Shown: positions 43,377 to 53,017 of the stretch, one piece after another
Numbering within the stretch: the stretch's first letter is position 1
Layout of the letters: each line of letters begins with the position of its first letter
Source: Fibrella aquatilis
Lineage (GTDB): Bacteria > Bacteroidota > Bacteroidia > Cytophagales > Spirosomataceae
Assembly (NCBI RefSeq): GCF_017353255.1
Contig: NZ_JAFMYU010000014.1
Coordinates: 1-64,000, forward strand
DNA length: 64,000 nt
Direction of reading: 5' to 3'
The notes under the pieces: generated by a model
Databases searched by the model: none
Seen by the model: only the letters and a program-made list of their open reading frames with translations
Told to the model about the DNA's origin: nothing
Made by a program: the position numbers and the translations under genes

Positions 43377-45503
43377 ATGAACATCAAAGAAGAATTCTTG
43401 ATCCGGTCGCGGCACGCGTTTTATTTTCTGATGCTGCTGGGTGTTGCCATCATTGGGCGGCTGGTATATATGCAGTACTTCGCCACGTTCAAAGGCAAGC
43501 ACTGGAACGAACGCATTGAAGGGTTTCAGATTCGGCAGGACACTATCCGGGCCAAGCGCGGCGACATCTACGCCCGTGACGGCAACCTGTTGGCCACATC
43601 GCTGCCTACCTACGAAGTAGGCATTGACCCCCGCGTGGCCAAAGACGACTATTTCAACAGCAAAGTAGACACGCTGGGCATGAAACTGTCGGGCCTTTTC
43701 CGGGACAAATCGGGGCGCGAATATGCTAGTTTGTTACGGGCGGCGCGGCAAAGCAACCGGAAATACCTGTTGCTAAACCGCCGTCGGGTTACGTTTCAGG
43801 AGCGGCAGAAGATGCTGACGTGGCCTTTTTTCCGGGCTACCAAAAAACTCTCGGCGCGGGGCGGCGGGTTGCGGCCGTTCTACGAACGTTACCACCCCTA
43901 CGGACAAATGGCCCTGCGCACGGTAGGCGATTTGAACCCCTTCACGCGGATGGGGCAAATGGGCCTCGAAGCCAGTTTCCAGCCCCAATTGGCCGGGAAA
44001 AACGCCGTGGGACTAGTTGAAGTGCTGGCCGGCGGCGTTAAAAAGCCTGTTGACGACGGTCCAGACATGAAGCCCGAACCAGGTCTGGATCTGTACACCA
44101 CCCTCGACGTGAACTTCCAGGACATGGCCGAAACGTCGCTGAAAAAAGCCCTCGACAAGTACAATGCCGACAAAGGCTGCGTGATCGTAATGGAAGTACA
44201 AACTGGCGAAATCCGGGCCATTGCCAACCTGACGCGCAACACGGGCAACGGGCCGGTTTACGTCGAGAATTTCAACCACGCGCTGGCGGGCCGCACCGAT
44301 CCGGGAAGCACCTTCAAACTGGCTACGATGATGGCTTTGCTGGAAGAAAAAGCCATTTGGCCCGAAAAACTGATCAATACCGGTGGCGGGTCGGTGCGGT
44401 ATCGGGGTGTCGAGATTGTGGATGCCAAACGGGGTGGTGCCGGTACGATCACGGCGCAGCAGGTGTTCGAAAAATCGTCGAACGTAGGGATTCACCTCAT
44501 GATGCAGAGCTACTTCTATTCGCGGCCCGATTTGTACTGCCAATACCTGCGTCAGTTTCGCCTCAACCAGCCCACGGGTATTCATATGAAAGGCGAGGCC
44601 CCGCCCGTGATGCGCAACCCCGACATGAAAGGCTGGAGCAAAACGTCGCTCACGTTTATGTCTTACGGCTACGAAATGCAGCTAACGCCCTTGCAAATGC
44701 TGACGTTCTACAACGCAGTGGCCAACGACGGGCACTGGGTACGTCCCCAACTGGTGAAGCAGGTGAAACTGGCGGGCGAGGTGGTCGAAGAAACCCCCGT
44801 TTACGTAGCGCCAACGCCCATTGCCAAGCCGGAGACCATTCGCAAGGTGCGCAACATGCTGGAGGGCGTAGTGGATCATGGTACGGCCAAAAACATCAAA
44901 AACCCGAACTACACCATTGCGGGCAAAACCGGTACGGCCCAGAAAATCTATAACGGGCAATATCAGCAGGGGCGGTACTACACCTCGTTTATCGGCTATT
45001 TTCCGGCCAACAAGCCCAAATACAGTATGATCACGATGATCGACAACCCCCACGGCGACAACGTCGATCTGCTCTATGCGGGTAGCGTGGCGGCCCCGGT
45101 CTTCAAAGAAATCGCCGACCGTATCTACGCCTACGACACCGACATCCACACGCCATTCCGGGCGCAGAAAGGTCCCTCGCGCCTCAGTCCCGCGCCCATG
45201 CTGGCCTCAGCGGGCTATGCCAACGACCTGCACACCATTGGTACCGAGCTAAACATCGACAGTGAACCGGCGGTGGAAGGTTGGGTGCGACGTAAACAAG
45301 GCGGCAACTGGCAAAGCATCGCCGTCCGCAAAGACCGTATCCCCGACGTGCGCGGCCTCTCTCTCCGCGATGCCCTCCCCCTGCTCGAAAACCGGGGCCT
45401 GCGCGTACAGGTAGAAGGCCGTGGCAAAGTCATGACCCAATCTATTGAACCAGGTACTACGGTGGCCACCAACAAACAGATTGCGCTGACGCTGGGATTG
45501 TAA
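43377..45503 (+). CDS. ftsI: Penicillin-binding protein FtsI (PBP3), peptidoglycan transpeptidase
   Basis: 708-residue division-specific transpeptidase; I start at 43377 (MNIKEEFLIRSRHAF) because an upstream in-frame ATG lies inside the inverted repeat. One N-terminal membrane helix (FLMLLGVAIIGRLVYM) leads to a pedestal domain. The transpeptidase domain has the active-site SxxK in DPGSTFKLAT (about residue 310), SxN in KSSNVG and KTG in AGKTGTAQ. A C-terminal PASTA domain (IPDVRGLSLRDALPLLENRG) follows. murE should come next in the usual order but is instead found inverted 7.5 kb further on. Confidence 0.95.
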   Translation: MNIKEEFLIRSRHAFYFLMLLGVAIIGRLVYMQYFATFKGKHWNERIEGFQIRQDTIRAKRGDIYARDGNLLATSLPTYEVGIDPRVAKDDYFNSKVDTLGMKLSGLFRDKSGREYASLLRAARQSNRKYLLLNRRRVTFQERQKMLTWPFFRATKKLSARGGGLRPFYERYHPYGQMALRTVGDLNPFTRMGQMGLEASFQPQLAGKNAVGLVEVLAGGVKKPVDDGPDMKPEPGLDLYTTLDVNFQDMAETSLKKALDKYNADKGCVIVMEVQTGEIRAIANLTRNTGNGPVYVENFNHALAGRTDPGSTFKLATMMALLEEKAIWPEKLINTGGGSVRYRGVEIVDAKRGGAGTITAQQVFEKSSNVGIHLMMQSYFYSRPDLYCQYLRQFRLNQPTGIHMKGEAPPVMRNPDMKGWSKTSLTFMSYGYEMQLTPLQMLTFYNAVANDGHWVRPQLVKQVKLAGEVVEETPVYVAPTPIAKPETIRKVRNMLEGVVDHGTAKNIKNPNYTIAGKTGTAQKIYNGQYQQGRYYTSFIGYFPANKPKYSMITMIDNPHGDNVDLLYAGSVAAPVFKEIADRIYAYDTDIHTPFRAQKGPSRLSPAPMLASAGYANDLHTIGTELNIDSEPAVEGWVRRKQGGNWQSIAVRKDRIPDVRGLSLRDALPLLENRGLRVQVEGRGKVMTQSIEPGTTVATNKQIALTLGL

Positions 45504-45578
45504 ATAGCGAGCTAATTTCTCCTATAATTGCCCCCTTTGTGTGAATTCTCAAGATGTTAAACCGACTTTGGCAACTTT

Positions 45579-45597
45579 TAAGAGAAATTTTCTCTTA
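45579..45597. promoter_or_regulatory. Perfect palindrome upstream of the AAA ATPase gene
   Basis: TAAGAGAAA, one central T, then TTTCTCTTA. It ends 25 nt before the ATPase start codon, where an operator would lie. A TATAATTG at 45523-45530 could be the -7 element. The one-base centre disfavours a stable RNA hairpin. Confidence 0.5.
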
Positions 45598-45622
45598 TGC
45601 CTCCACATAAGTCCATACAAAT

Positions 45623-46996
45623 ATGCTGATCCGCGTTTCCATCACCAACTTCAAATCCTTCAACGAAGAGACGGAATTCAACATGCTTGCCGCTTCCGAC
45701 CAACGGCGGCATAAAGAACACGTTTATAGCCAACATGGGGTCGACCTGCTCAAAATGGCAGCTATTTATGGAGCTAACGGGGCTGGGAAGTCAAATTTGG
45801 TTAAGGCAGTTTCTCTAATTAGAGATGTTGTGGTGAGAGGCGGTAGAGAGATGCTTAGTGAAGTGGTGAGTTTTAAGTTAGGTACTGATAACAAAGATAT
45901 ACCTACAACAATTGAGATTGAATTTATTAAAAATAATCAAACATATATATATGGTTTATCTATAGACGAAAACTTAATCATTGAAGAGTGGTTGTATAAA
46001 TCTGGATTAGGTATAAAAAACGACGAGTTATTATTTACCAGAAAAAAAATAGAAGACAGATTAGTAATTGATTTTCCTGATGAGTATCTTTCAACAGATG
46101 AAGAAAAATTTCGAGCGAAATTTTTTCAAGAAGAGCTCTTAAAAGACAATATGATTCTTTTAAAAGAGTTGTCATCATTGAAAGCAGGATTCGAAGAAAT
46201 TAAGAAAGCTTACAGTTGGTTCAAGGAAAATCTTGTATTGTTGTCACCAAGGACAAGGTTAGCAACTGACGCGTTAGCTGCTAAACTTGATTCGTCAGCT
46301 TCGTACGTAAGATTTTCAAATGAACTGCTGAGCTCTTTCAGCACTGGTATACACAACATACGTATTACAAACGAAGATGTTGATGATACGTTTAAAGGAG
46401 AGGAAAGACAAAGGTTGATAGATGTCGTCAAACCGAGGTTTGATGAGGGTGAAAGTTTTGTCGCATTCTTCAATCATCAAGAATGGACAAGAGGTAATGA
46501 AGTTGTCATTATTCCTGAGGGTGATAAACTAATTATCAGAAATCATGTGAGCGAACATAGGAATTTGAAAGGTGATATAGTGGACTTTTCGTTAGATGAA
46601 GAATCTGACGGAACAAATAGACTCTTAGACTTTATTCCGGCATTCTATGCTGCTATACACGCGCAGAATGTAATTCTAATCGATGAAATTGACCAGAGTA
46701 TTCATCCTACGCTACTGAAGAAGTTGGTTCGAAAGTTTGCTGACGACCCAACCACAAAAGGGCAACTTATATTTACCACACATGAATCGAATCTATTAGA
46801 TCAAGACATTTTCCGGCGTGACGAAATTTGGTTTGCGGAAAAGCATGAGGGCGCGACTAAACTATATCCGTTGAGTGATTTCGATATTCGGTTTGATCTG
46901 GATATTCGGAAAGGGTACTTGAATGGTCGATTTGGGGCCATTCCGTTCCTGGGTAATTTGGCTGACCTCAACTGGGATCAATATGCCGAAGCTTAA
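45623..46996 (+). CDS. AAA15-family ATPase (RloA/AbiLi-like)
   Basis: 457-residue ATPase of the ABC/SMC-like AAA15 group. Walker A is GANGAGKSN (about 50-58), a signature-like SDGTNRLLDFIPAF precedes Walker B NVILIDEIDQSIHP (about 347-360), and the H-loop is IFTTHES. The central part is strikingly AT-rich compared with ftsI and uvrA on either side, which points to horizontal transfer. Its end overlaps the RloB-like gene by 14 nt. Such ATPase/RloB pairs match AbiL and RloAB, known or suspected phage-defence systems, so a defence role is likely. Confidence 0.88.
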   Translation: MLIRVSITNFKSFNEETEFNMLAASDQRRHKEHVYSQHGVDLLKMAAIYGANGAGKSNLVKAVSLIRDVVVRGGREMLSEVVSFKLGTDNKDIPTTIEIEFIKNNQTYIYGLSIDENLIIEEWLYKSGLGIKNDELLFTRKKIEDRLVIDFPDEYLSTDEEKFRAKFFQEELLKDNMILLKELSSLKAGFEEIKKAYSWFKENLVLLSPRTRLATDALAAKLDSSASYVRFSNELLSSFSTGIHNIRITNEDVDDTFKGEERQRLIDVVKPRFDEGESFVAFFNHQEWTRGNEVVIIPEGDKLIIRNHVSEHRNLKGDIVDFSLDEESDGTNRLLDFIPAFYAAIHAQNVILIDEIDQSIHPTLLKKLVRKFADDPTTKGQLIFTTHESNLLDQDIFRRDEIWFAEKHEGATKLYPLSDFDIRFDLDIRKGYLNGRFGAIPFLGNLADLNWDQYAEA

Positions 46997-47570
46997 TCGG
47001 GCTTACAAGAAAGGCGGTGCTCACCGCGATGCCCGCTTATTTGTCATTGTGGCTGAGGGTGAACGAGAAGACGAATACTTCACTCACTTCAACTCGTTAA
47101 GCCAACGCATCCGTGTATTGCCTATACCCCGTGAAGAGGGTGCATCTGCTCCTAAGCACTTCATATCACGGCTACAGGCAGCCGTAAAGAGTGGTGATTA
47201 TGATCCTGACGACAGTGATCAAATCTGGTTTGTATGCGATACTGACAGATGGAGAGGGCAGCTTGGCGAGCTGATTGCGAATTGTAAGCAACATCCCAAT
47301 TGGCAGGCAGCAATTAGTAATCCGTGCTTTGAGGTATGGCTGCATTACCATTCGGGGCCTGTAAACGCTCAAAAGGTTAGTTGCAGCCATTTGAAGACTA
47401 CATTAGCGCAATCTAGCCTAGGTGAATTTTCGCCCAAACAATACTGCGCAACTATTGAGGATGCCATACGCTATGCAGAACAGGCCGACCTCACGCCCCA
47501 GAGTGAAATGCCAATAACGATGCAAACCAAGTTGTACAAATTGGCAAAAGAAATGCGTCAGTTCCTGTGA
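46983..47570 (+). CDS. RloB-family protein (AbiLii-like effector)
   Basis: 195-residue protein; I start at 46983, overlapping the ATPase gene by 14 nt, since the ATG 60 nt upstream belongs to the ATPase frame region. The N-terminal FVIVAEGEREDEYFTHF and the later DQIWFVCDTDRW look like a TOPRIM-type acidic active site (E...D-x-D). The C-terminal half contains SNPCFEVWLHYH and a helical end, as in RloB. The paired ATPase would control it, and the expected effect is cell damage or nuclease activity on infection. The activity itself is inferred. Confidence 0.85.
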   Translation: MPKLNRAYKKGGAHRDARLFVIVAEGEREDEYFTHFNSLSQRIRVLPIPREEGASAPKHFISRLQAAVKSGDYDPDDSDQIWFVCDTDRWRGQLGELIANCKQHPNWQAAISNPCFEVWLHYHSGPVNAQKVSCSHLKTTLAQSSLGEFSPKQYCATIEDAIRYAEQADLTPQSEMPITMQTKLYKLAKEMRQFL

Positions 47571-47608
47571 GAAGCCGACGCATTTATTAGTGCACAATTA
47601 CGAGTAGG

Positions 47609-50515
47609 CTATGCCGCGAGTTCCAGGGCCAGAAACTTGCCGGTGTGGCTACCTTTGGCTTTGGCGACTTTTTCGGGGGTGCCTTCGGCGATGATGAAGC
47701 CGCCTTTGTTGCCGCCTTCCGGGCCGAGGTCAATGACGTAGTCGGAGACTTTGATTACGTCGAGGTTGTGCTCGATTACCAGCACCGTGTTGCCTTTGTC
47801 GACGAGCTTATTGAGTACCCCCAGCAGCAAGGCAATGTCCTGGAAATGAAGGCCTGTGGTGGGTTCGTCCAGGATGTATAGCGTCTTGCCGGTGTCTTTT
47901 TTCGATAGCTCTTCGGCGAGTTTCACGCGCTGGGCTTCACCGCCTGACAGCGTTGTGGCGTGCTGGCCGAGGGTGATATAGCCCAAACCTACGTCGTTGA
48001 GTGTCTGCACTTTACGCAGAATGCGCGGTTGGCTGGCAAAGAAATCTAAGGCCTGCTCCACGGTCATGTCGAGCACGTCGGCGATGGATTTGCCTTTGAA
48101 ACGGACTTCCAACGTTTCGCGGTTGAAGCGTTTACCTTTGCAGGTCTCGCAGGGTACGTGCACGTCAGGCAGGAACTCCATCTCGATCTTTTTCATGCCC
48201 GCGCCCTCGCAGTCTTCGCAGCGGCCACCCTTCACGTTGAATGAGAATCTTCCCGGCTTGTAGCCCCGGATTTTGGCCTCGGCCAGTTCGGCGAAGAGGG
48301 TGCGGATCTCGGAAAACATGCCTGTATACGTGGCCGGGTTCGAACGGGGCGTACGGCCAATGGGCGATTGGTCTACCTCAATCACTTTGTCAACATGCTC
48401 CAGGCCCTCCACGGTTTTGTAGGGCATCGGTTCGCGCTTCGACTTGTAGAAATGCTGATTCAGGATCGGGAAGAGCGTATCATGCACGAGTGATGACTTC
48501 CCACTCCCCGACACGCCCGTGATGCTCACCATACGGCCCAGGGGCAGTTTCAACGTCACGTTTTTGAGCGTATTGCCCGTGGCCCCTTTGATCATCAGGA
48601 ACTTACCGCTGCCTTTGCGCCGCTCATTGGGCACACGGATGCCCTGCCGCCCGCTGAGGTAATCGGCGGTGGTGCCGCCCCGACTGATGAACTCGGTGGG
48701 GGTGCCGTAGCCAACCACCTGCCCGCCATGCCGCCCCGCGCCAGGACCAATATCGAGCAAGTAATCCGACTCCAGCATCATGTCTTTGTCGTGTTCCACC
48801 ACCAGCACGGTGTTGCCCAGATCGCGCAGGTTCTTCAGCGATTCGATTAGCTTCACGTTGTCGCGTTGATGAAGGCCAATGCTCGGTTCGTCCATAATGT
48901 ACAGAACACCAACGAGTTGCGTACCAATCTGCGTGGCCAGCCGGATGCGCTGTGCCTCGCCGCCCGACAAGGTTTTCAACGACCGGTCGAGTGTGAGGTA
49001 ATCCAGGCCGATATTGACCATAAAGCCAATACGCTTACGGATCTCTTTTAAAATCTCCTTGCCAATCGTGTTCTGCCGGTCGGTCATGCGGCTTTCCAGG
49101 CCCACAAACCAGTCGGCCAGTTCCGAAATATCCATCCGGGCCAGTTCGGCGATGTTCTTTTCAGCAATCTTGAAGAAGAGCGACTCCTTCTTTAAGCGAA
49201 ATCCATTGCATTCGGGGCAGGGGTTGATCACCAGAAAGTCGCGCAGCCAGTCCTGAATCTTGTCGGAACCGTTTTCCTGCTGCTGTTTCAGAAAGTTGAT
49301 AATGCCCTGAAACTTAAAGTTGTAGTAGTCCGTGCCGGGGTGTTTTTTCGACGGAACGGCCGCTTCTTCTTCTGTGCCATGCATGAGCACGTGGAGCAGT
49401 TCGGGGGGATACTTACTCACCGGTGTGGTCAGGTTCATCTTGTACTTTTTCAGGATGACCTCTACTTCCTTGAAAAACCACAGTTCGCGGTATTCGCCCA
49501 GCGGCGCGATGGCTCCCCGGCTCACACTCAGCGACTTATCGGGAATAACCGAATCTTCAGTAATCTCTTCCACCACACCTAAACCCTGACAGTTAGGACA
49601 CCAACCATAGGGTGAGTTGAACGAAAAAGAGTTGGGCGACGGTTCATCGTAGCTGATGCCCGACTCCGGGTCCATCAGGTTTTGCGAGAAATAGTGCAGC
49701 TTATCTTTCGCGTCGAGCACCTGAATGGCCCCCTTCCCCTGCTTCAACGCCGTGGCCACCGACTGACTCAACCGAAACCGGTCTTCCACGCTGGGCACCA
49801 GCCGATCAATCACGATCTCGATGTCGTGGACCTTGTAGCGATCCAGTTGCATTTTGGGCACGATGTCCTGCACCTCGCCGTCAACGCGTACTTTAGTATA
49901 GCCGAGCTTGGCAATCTGCACAAACTGCTCGCGGTAGTGGCCCTTCCGACCGCGCACCACGGGGGCCAGAATAGTGGTTTTCTTGCCCAGATTCTGCTCA
50001 AGCAGCGTATCCACGATCTGGTCTTGCGACTGCCGCACCATTTTTCGACCCGTCACGTACGAATACGCCTCACCCGCACGGGCGTAGAGCAGCCGCAGAA
50101 AGTCGAAGATTTCGGTCGTAGTGCCGACGGTCGAGCGTGGATTCTTCGAGGTCGTTTTCTGCTCAATGGAGATCACCGGGCTTAGGCCGTTGATCTTATC
50201 GACGTCAGGGCGTTCCATATCGCCCAGGAAGGAGCGGGCGTAGGCCGAAAAGCTCTCCATGTAGCGCCGCTGACCCTCGGCATAGATCGTGTCGAAAGCC
50301 AGTGACGATTTCCCTGATCCGCTGATGCCGGTAACGACCACCAGCTTGTTGCGGGGAATGGAAACGTCGATGTTTTTGAGGTTATGCTCGCGGGCACCGA
50401 GCACGTCAATCTGCTCAAAACCCGTCAATTGCACGTCGGTGAGGGTTGCGCTTTTGGGCTGGGCCACTGGCTGCGCTACTTCCTCACTTGTCATAGTTTG
50501 TTGTTCCTGCGTCAC
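47609..50515 (-). CDS. uvrA: Excinuclease ABC subunit UvrA
   Basis: 968-residue DNA-damage recognition ATPase of nucleotide-excision repair. Two ABC modules are visible: Walker [15 protein letters not shown] with signature [14 protein letters not shown], and [14 protein letters not shown] with [16 protein letters not shown]. The zinc fingers are CPNCQGLG...CPECNG in the first half and CEDCEGAG...CETCKGKR in the second. Walker B regions read [11 protein letters not shown] and [11 protein letters not shown]. It is downstream of fabD across a long inverted repeat and convergent with the RloB-like gene. It is not part of a dcw cluster elsewhere, so its place here is part of the rearrangement. Confidence 0.97.
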   Translation of the reverse strand: MTQEQQTMTSEEVAQPVAQPKSATLTDVQLTGFEQIDVLGAREHNLKNIDVSIPRNKLVVVTGISGSGKSSLAFDTIYAEGQRRYMESFSAYARSFLGDMERPDVDKINGLSPVISIEQKTTSKNPRSTVGTTTEIFDFLRLLYARAGEAYSYVTGRKMVRQSQDQIVDTLLEQNLGKKTTILAPVVRGRKGHYREQFVQIAKLGYTKVRVDGEVQDIVPKMQLDRYKVHDIEIVIDRLVPSVEDRFRLSQSVATALKQGKGAIQVLDAKDKLHYFSQNLMDPESGISYDEPSPNSFSFNSPYGWCPNCQGLGVVEEITEDSVIPDKSLSVSRGAIAPLGEYRELWFFKEVEVILKKYKMNLTTPVSKYPPELLHVLMHGTEEEAAVPSKKHPGTDYYNFKFQGIINFLKQQQENGSDKIQDWLRDFLVINPCPECNGFRLKKESLFFKIAEKNIAELARMDISELADWFVGLESRMTDRQNTIGKEILKEIRKRIGFMVNIGLDYLTLDRSLKTLSGGEAQRIRLATQIGTQLVGVLYIMDEPSIGLHQRDNVKLIESLKNLRDLGNTVLVVEHDKDMMLESDYLLDIGPGAGRHGGQVVGYGTPTEFISRGGTTADYLSGRQGIRVPNERRKGSGKFLMIKGATGNTLKNVTLKLPLGRMVSITGVSGSGKSSLVHDTLFPILNQHFYKSKREPMPYKTVEGLEHVDKVIEVDQSPIGRTPRSNPATYTGMFSEIRTLFAELAEAKIRGYKPGRFSFNVKGGRCEDCEGAGMKKIEMEFLPDVHVPCETCKGKRFNRETLEVRFKGKSIADVLDMTVEQALDFFASQPRILRKVQTLNDVGLGYITLGQHATTLSGGEAQRVKLAEELSKKDTGKTLYILDEPTTGLHFQDIALLLGVLNKLVDKGNTVLVIEHNLDVIKVSDYVIDLGPEGGNKGGFIIAEGTPEKVAKAKGSHTGKFLALELAA

Positions 50516-50626
50516 GTGTTGCTGGTTGGCCCCAAAACGGTAGGGCTATTCTTAAGATCAACACTGGTGCGGCAGGGGGAGTTTCCGGCAAATTGGATTT
50601 GGCAGAGGGAGTGGTTGACGATTAGA

Positions 50627-50750
50627 GGGAGTGATTGATAAGGTTAGTAATGGCTTCGCACTATAGGCTTCGCGCCGGGGGGCCTTCGACTAGGCCGGTC
50701 CGCGGCGCGAAGCCTACAGCGCGAAGCCATTACTAGCTTTATACACTCCC
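50627..50750. repeat. Long inverted repeat between fabD and uvrA
   Basis: The core arms 50645-50677 and 50703-50735 (33 nt, two mismatches) surround a 25-nt loop and contain GGCTTCGC twice. A weaker outer extension pairs GGGAGTG (50627-50633) with CACTCCC (50744-50750), which lies inside the last codons of fabD. The left flank carries degenerate GAGGGAGTG direct repeats. Confidence 0.88.
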
Positions 50751-51623
50751 CACCTCAACACCCGGCGCGATTTTCTTGACGAGGCCCTGCAACACTTTGC
50801 CGGGTCCGCATTCGGTGAAGGTCGTGGCCCCGTCGGTAGTCATGGCCAGTACGGATTGGGTCCAGCGGACAGGAGCGGTGAGTTGGGCAATCAAGTTGGC
50901 TTTGATTGTGGCTACGTCGGTGGCTGGCTGGGCGTTCACGTTTTGGTAAATGGGGCAGTGCGGGGCCTGGAAGGGGGTGTTCTCGATAGCCTGGGCCAAA
51001 TCTGCGCGGGCGGGTTCCATCAGGGGTGAGTGAAATGCACCACCCACGGGCAGGGGCAGGGCGCGTTTGGCACCGGCTTCTTTCAGCCGTTCGCAGGCCA
51101 CGCGGATGCCTTCGTTGCTTCCCGAAATCACCACCTGACCGGGGCAGTTGTAGTTGGCAGGTACCACCACCTCGCCCGTTTCGGCGACCACTTCAGCACA
51201 AATACGCTCAATCATGTCGTCGGCTAGACCCAGGATAGCGGCCATCGTGGAGGGGTTTAGCTCGCAGGCGCGTTGCATGGCGTCGGCGCGTTGAGCCACC
51301 AGTCGCAGACCGTCGGCGAAAGATAAAGCACCGGCAGCTACCAGGGCCGAAAACTCACCCAGCGAATGGCCCGCCACCATGTTAGGGGCAAAATTATCCG
51401 TAGTCATGGCCAAGGCGACCGAGTGCAGAAAAATGGCGGGCTGCGTGACGTTGGTTTGTTTCAGCTCGTCGTCGGTGCCGGTAAACATGATGTTGGTGAG
51501 GCTGAAACCCAGGATCTGGTCGGCCTCGTCCATAAGGGCTTTCGCCACCGGCGATGATTCGTACAGGTCGTGGCCCATGCCCTTGAACTGGGAACCCTGG
51601 CCGGGGAAGATGAATGCGGTCAT
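50739..51623 (-). CDS. fabD: Malonyl-CoA:ACP transacylase FabD
   Basis: 294-residue cytosolic enzyme that loads malonate onto acyl-carrier protein for fatty-acid synthesis. I start at 51623 (MTAFIFPGQGSQFKGMG), the family-typical beginning. The catalytic serine is in GHSLGEFSAL, with a histidine in GAFHSPLM and the conserved arginine region before it. fabH, fabG and acpP are not adjacent. It is followed and preceded by long inverted repeats, and the outer arm of the downstream one reaches into its last codons. Confidence 0.95.
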   Translation of the reverse strand: MTAFIFPGQGSQFKGMGHDLYESSPVAKALMDEADQILGFSLTNIMFTGTDDELKQTNVTQPAIFLHSVALAMTTDNFAPNMVAGHSLGEFSALVAAGALSFADGLRLVAQRADAMQRACELNPSTMAAILGLADDMIERICAEVVAETGEVVVPANYNCPGQVVISGSNEGIRVACERLKEAGAKRALPLPVGGAFHSPLMEPARADLAQAIENTPFQAPHCPIYQNVNAQPATDVATIKANLIAQLTAPVRWTQSVLAMTTDGATTFTECGPGKVLQGLVKKIAPGVEVGSV

Positions 51624-51633
51624 TTGAAGGGGG

Positions 51634-51793
51634 TTCAACGTCTAAAGTCTACTGTCTAAAGTTGCCCGCACCCTGGCCCGTGTCCCCACGGGCCTACTCA
51701 GGCGTAAGCAACGAGCTACCTCCAGCGGCGTAGGCCCGTGGGGACACGGGCCAGGGTGCGGGCAACTTTAGACAGTAGACTTTAAACGTTGAA
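51634..51793. repeat. Very long inverted repeat (64-nt arms) between mraY and fabD
   Basis: Arms 51634-51697 and 51730-51793 match at 63 of 64 positions around a 32-nt loop. The outer part is TCTAAAGTCTACTGTCTAA-like; the inner part is GC-rich and holds its own nested palindrome. It fills the spacer from 2 nt after the mraY stop to 10 nt before the fabD start. Confidence 0.97.
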
Positions 51794-51795
51794 CA

Positions 51796-53007
51796 TTAAC
51801 GTAGTTTAAGTGTCGCCAAGGTCATGACGGCCAGGATGATGCCGATGATCCAGAAGCGGGTCACGATTTTGGCTTCGTGGTAGCCTTTCTTTTGAAAGTG
51901 GTGGTGTAGCGGCGACATCAGCAAAATGCGCCTGCCTTCGCCGTACTTCTTTTTAGTGTATTTGAAATAGCTCACCTGCATAATCACCGACACCAGTTCG
52001 GCCAGAAAAAGGCCACACATGACCGGAATAAGCAATTCTTTCCTGATAGATAGTGCCAGTACGGCAATCACGCCGCCGAGCATCAGGCTACCCGTGTCAC
52101 CCATGAACACCTGCGCGGGGAAGGAGTTGTACCACAGAAAACCGACGCAGGCCCCCACAAACGCGGCGCAGAAAATTACGATCTCTGCCGAGTTGGGAAT
52201 GAACATGATGTTCAGATAATCAGCAAAGCGGGCGTTGGACGACAGGTAGGCCAGTACCCCCAGCGTGAGGCCAATAATGACTGACGTACCCGCCGCCAAC
52301 CCGTCGATGCCGTCGGTGATGTTGGCCCCGTTGGATACCGCCGTGATGATGAAAATGCACACCAGCGTGTACACAATCCAGGTATAATCGGGGGGAAGCA
52401 GGCCGAACAGGAGCCAGCTGTAATCGAAGTTGTTGTCTTTGATGAACGGAATGGTCGAGACCGTCGAGTGAATATCCTGGTAATGAGTCAGTTGGCGCAC
52501 AACGGCCCCGGCGGCGGGCTTGTCATATACCCTGATTTTCACGTAGTTATTAAACGATAACGTCAGGCCCACAATAAGGCCCAACCCCACCTGCCCCACC
52601 ACTTTGAACTTACCCTGAAGGCCTTCTTTGTTCTTTTTGAAGACCTTGATATAGTCGTCCAGGAAACCGATGAGGCAGGTCCACACCGCCGAAACGAGCA
52701 GCAGAATGATGTAGACGTTGGAGAGCTTGGCAAACAACAACACCGGAATCAGCAGCGACGCGATAATGATAAACCCGCCCATGGTGGGCGTACCCCGCTT
52801 CTGCATCTGCCCTTCCAGCCCCAAATCTCGGATCGACTCGCCGATTTGTAAACTCCGTAGCTTGTCGATGATGCGCCGCCCGAAAATAGCCGCAATCATG
52901 AGCGACAGCACTACGGCACCCAACGCCCGGAACGAAATATATTGGAACACCCGTGCGCCGGGAAAATCAAACGCCCGGTCGAGGTACTGAAAGAGGTAAT
53001 AGAGCAT
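51796..53007 (-). CDS. mraY: Phospho-N-acetylmuramoyl-pentapeptide transferase MraY
   Basis: 403-residue polytopic membrane enzyme that makes lipid I from UDP-MurNAc-pentapeptide and undecaprenyl phosphate. I start at 53007 ([13 protein letters not shown]); the longer frame runs through murE. Motifs are [16 protein letters not shown], the substrate site [15 protein letters not shown] and the histidine run in [12 protein letters not shown] near the C-terminus. It lies 10 nt downstream of murE and is co-oriented with it, but both run opposite to rsmH-ftsL-ftsI, so the usual cell-wall gene cluster is split and inverted. Confidence 0.96.
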   Translation of the reverse strand: MLYYLFQYLDRAFDFPGARVFQYISFRALGAVVLSLMIAAIFGRRIIDKLRSLQIGESIRDLGLEGQMQKRGTPTMGGFIIIASLLIPVLLFAKLSNVYIILLLVSAVWTCLIGFLDDYIKVFKKNKEGLQGKFKVVGQVGLGLIVGLTLSFNNYVKIRVYDKPAAGAVVRQLTHYQDIHSTVSTIPFIKDNNFDYSWLLFGLLPPDYTWIVYTLVCIFIITAVSNGANITDGIDGLAAGTSVIIGLTLGVLAYLSSNARFADYLNIMFIPNSAEIVIFCAAFVGACVGFLWYNSFPAQVFMGDTGSLMLGGVIAVLALSIRKELLIPVMCGLFLAELVSVIMQVSYFKYTKKKYGEGRRILLMSPLHHHFQKKGYHEAKIVTRFWIIGIILAVMTLATLKLR

Positions 53008-53017
53008 AGAGCCAAAG

